From an uncultured Eubacterium sp. (GTDB taxonomy: Bacteria > Bacillota > Clostridia > Lachnospirales > Lachnospiraceae), in the NCBI RefSeq assembly GCF_937958975.1, contig NZ_CALGRE010000037.1, forward strand, positions 10,210 through 74,209: a stretch of 64,000 nt of DNA, written 5' to 3'. Shown here one piece after another: positions 63,754-64,000 of this stretch. The notes beneath the pieces were generated by a model, which saw nothing but the letters and a program-made list of their open reading frames with translations, was not told the DNA's origin and did no database searches. The number at the start of each line of letters is the position of its first letter. Position 1 is the first letter of the stretch. The translations under genes and the position numbers were made by a program.

Positions 63754-64000
63754 TTATTTAGGATTGTTTGCAGTAGTCTCTGGCGATTTCGTACTGTCAT
63801 TCTTAGCTGCTGTCCCTTTGGCCTTATCTGCTGCTTCATTCATATCATCAAAATATTTTTTCAGTCTCTCATCAGAATCCTTAGCATCCTGATATTCCTT
63901 ATCAACATCTTTCAGAAGTTCCTGGACATCGCTATCCTTATTTACCTCTGCCATATATTCCATTATCTCTTCCCCCGGGTCATTTTGTATATATACATTC
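63754..64000 (-). CDS. C-terminal part of an unrecognised charged protein (partial)
   Basis: At least 81 residues, open to the right edge of the window and so lacking its start. The visible part is helical and rich in Asp, Glu and Lys (LLKDVDKEYQDAKDSDERLK), ending in a Thr/Asn/Ser-rich tail that reads ETTANNPK. No conserved motif was recognised. An internal ATG at 63963 exists, but the frame continues upstream without a stop, so it is probably not the true start. It ends 19 nt before thiN. Confidence 0.6.
   Translation of the reverse strand, partial: NVYIQNDPGEEIMEYMAEVNKDSDVQELLKDVDKEYQDAKDSDERLKKYFDDMNEAADKAKGTAAKNDSTKSPETTANNPK

Noticed and set aside
63735..63839. N-terminal extension of thiN
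   Set aside because: It overlaps the upstream gene in another frame and the good ribosome-binding site is at 63734.

Overview
The window is a low-GC chromosomal segment of an anaerobic Firmicute, most likely a butyrate-forming Lachnospiraceae of the Coprococcus/Butyrivibrio/Roseburia type. The reasons are a complete thl-crt-hbd-bcd-etfB-etfA operon, a separate ptb-buk pair, Clostridia-type small proteins (DUF6472, DUF975), AGGAGG ribosome-binding sites and near-consensus sigma-A promoters with 17-bp spacers. No tRNA, rRNA, CRISPR array, phage gene or transposase is visible. The assignment rests on gene content only.

Layout. 1-9.5 kb (all minus): the promoter and palindromic operator of a gene beyond the left edge, a GNAT/P-loop kinase fusion, a GNAT, a dGTPase-like HD protein, a large secreted subtilase, a DNA-deoxyinosine glycosylase-like protein, a Nudix hydrolase and a membrane-fused spermidine-synthase-like protein. 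A C39-like peptidase lies at 9.7 kb (plus). 10.4-18 kb (minus): secG, rnr, smpB, an aminotransferase, a four-cysteine DUF6472 protein, a PAP2 phosphatase, a MATE transporter and hflX. 18-26 kb (minus): lower glycolysis in order gap, pgk, tpiA, gpmI, a CapA-like protein, eno. 26-35.4 kb: a PHP phosphoesterase, a cysteine desulfurase, a SpoVB-like flippase, a heterodimeric ABC exporter and a PadR-HAAS-DUF4097 operon. 35.5-37.8 kb (plus): ptb, buk and a PspC protein. 37.9-42.2 kb (minus): a purine permease and a CotH/discoidin secreted protein. 42.3-48.6 kb (minus): the butyryl-CoA operon. 48.9-54.1 kb (minus): DUF975, MoxR, DUF58 and transglutaminase. 54.2-58.9 kb (minus): ilvE and a GntR-ABC (ytr-like) operon. 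59-64 kb (minus): an orphan carrier protein, a divergent LigA, an RluF-type pseudouridine synthase, a TPP-riboswitch-controlled thiT, thiN, and the C-terminus of an unrecognised gene.

How the genes fit together. Glycolysis (gap to eno) supplies pyruvate and NADH. The thl-to-etfA operon turns two acetyl-CoA into butyryl-CoA and reoxidises NADH through Bcd-EtfAB. Ptb and Buk then release butyrate with ATP formation. The ptb promoter lies back-to-back with a self-regulated PadR promoter.

The most unusual signals are: (i) elaborate hairpins in the gaps between genes of the glycolytic and butyrate operons, two of which share a sequence core; (ii) a LigA-like ligase that lacks several normally invariant active-site residues and is followed by a stand-alone carrier protein; (iii) a perfect 15-bp inverted repeat overlapping a strong promoter at the left edge; (iv) palindromes inside the PadR and GntR promoters; and (v) a TPP riboswitch whose expression platform appears to hide the thiT ribosome-binding site.
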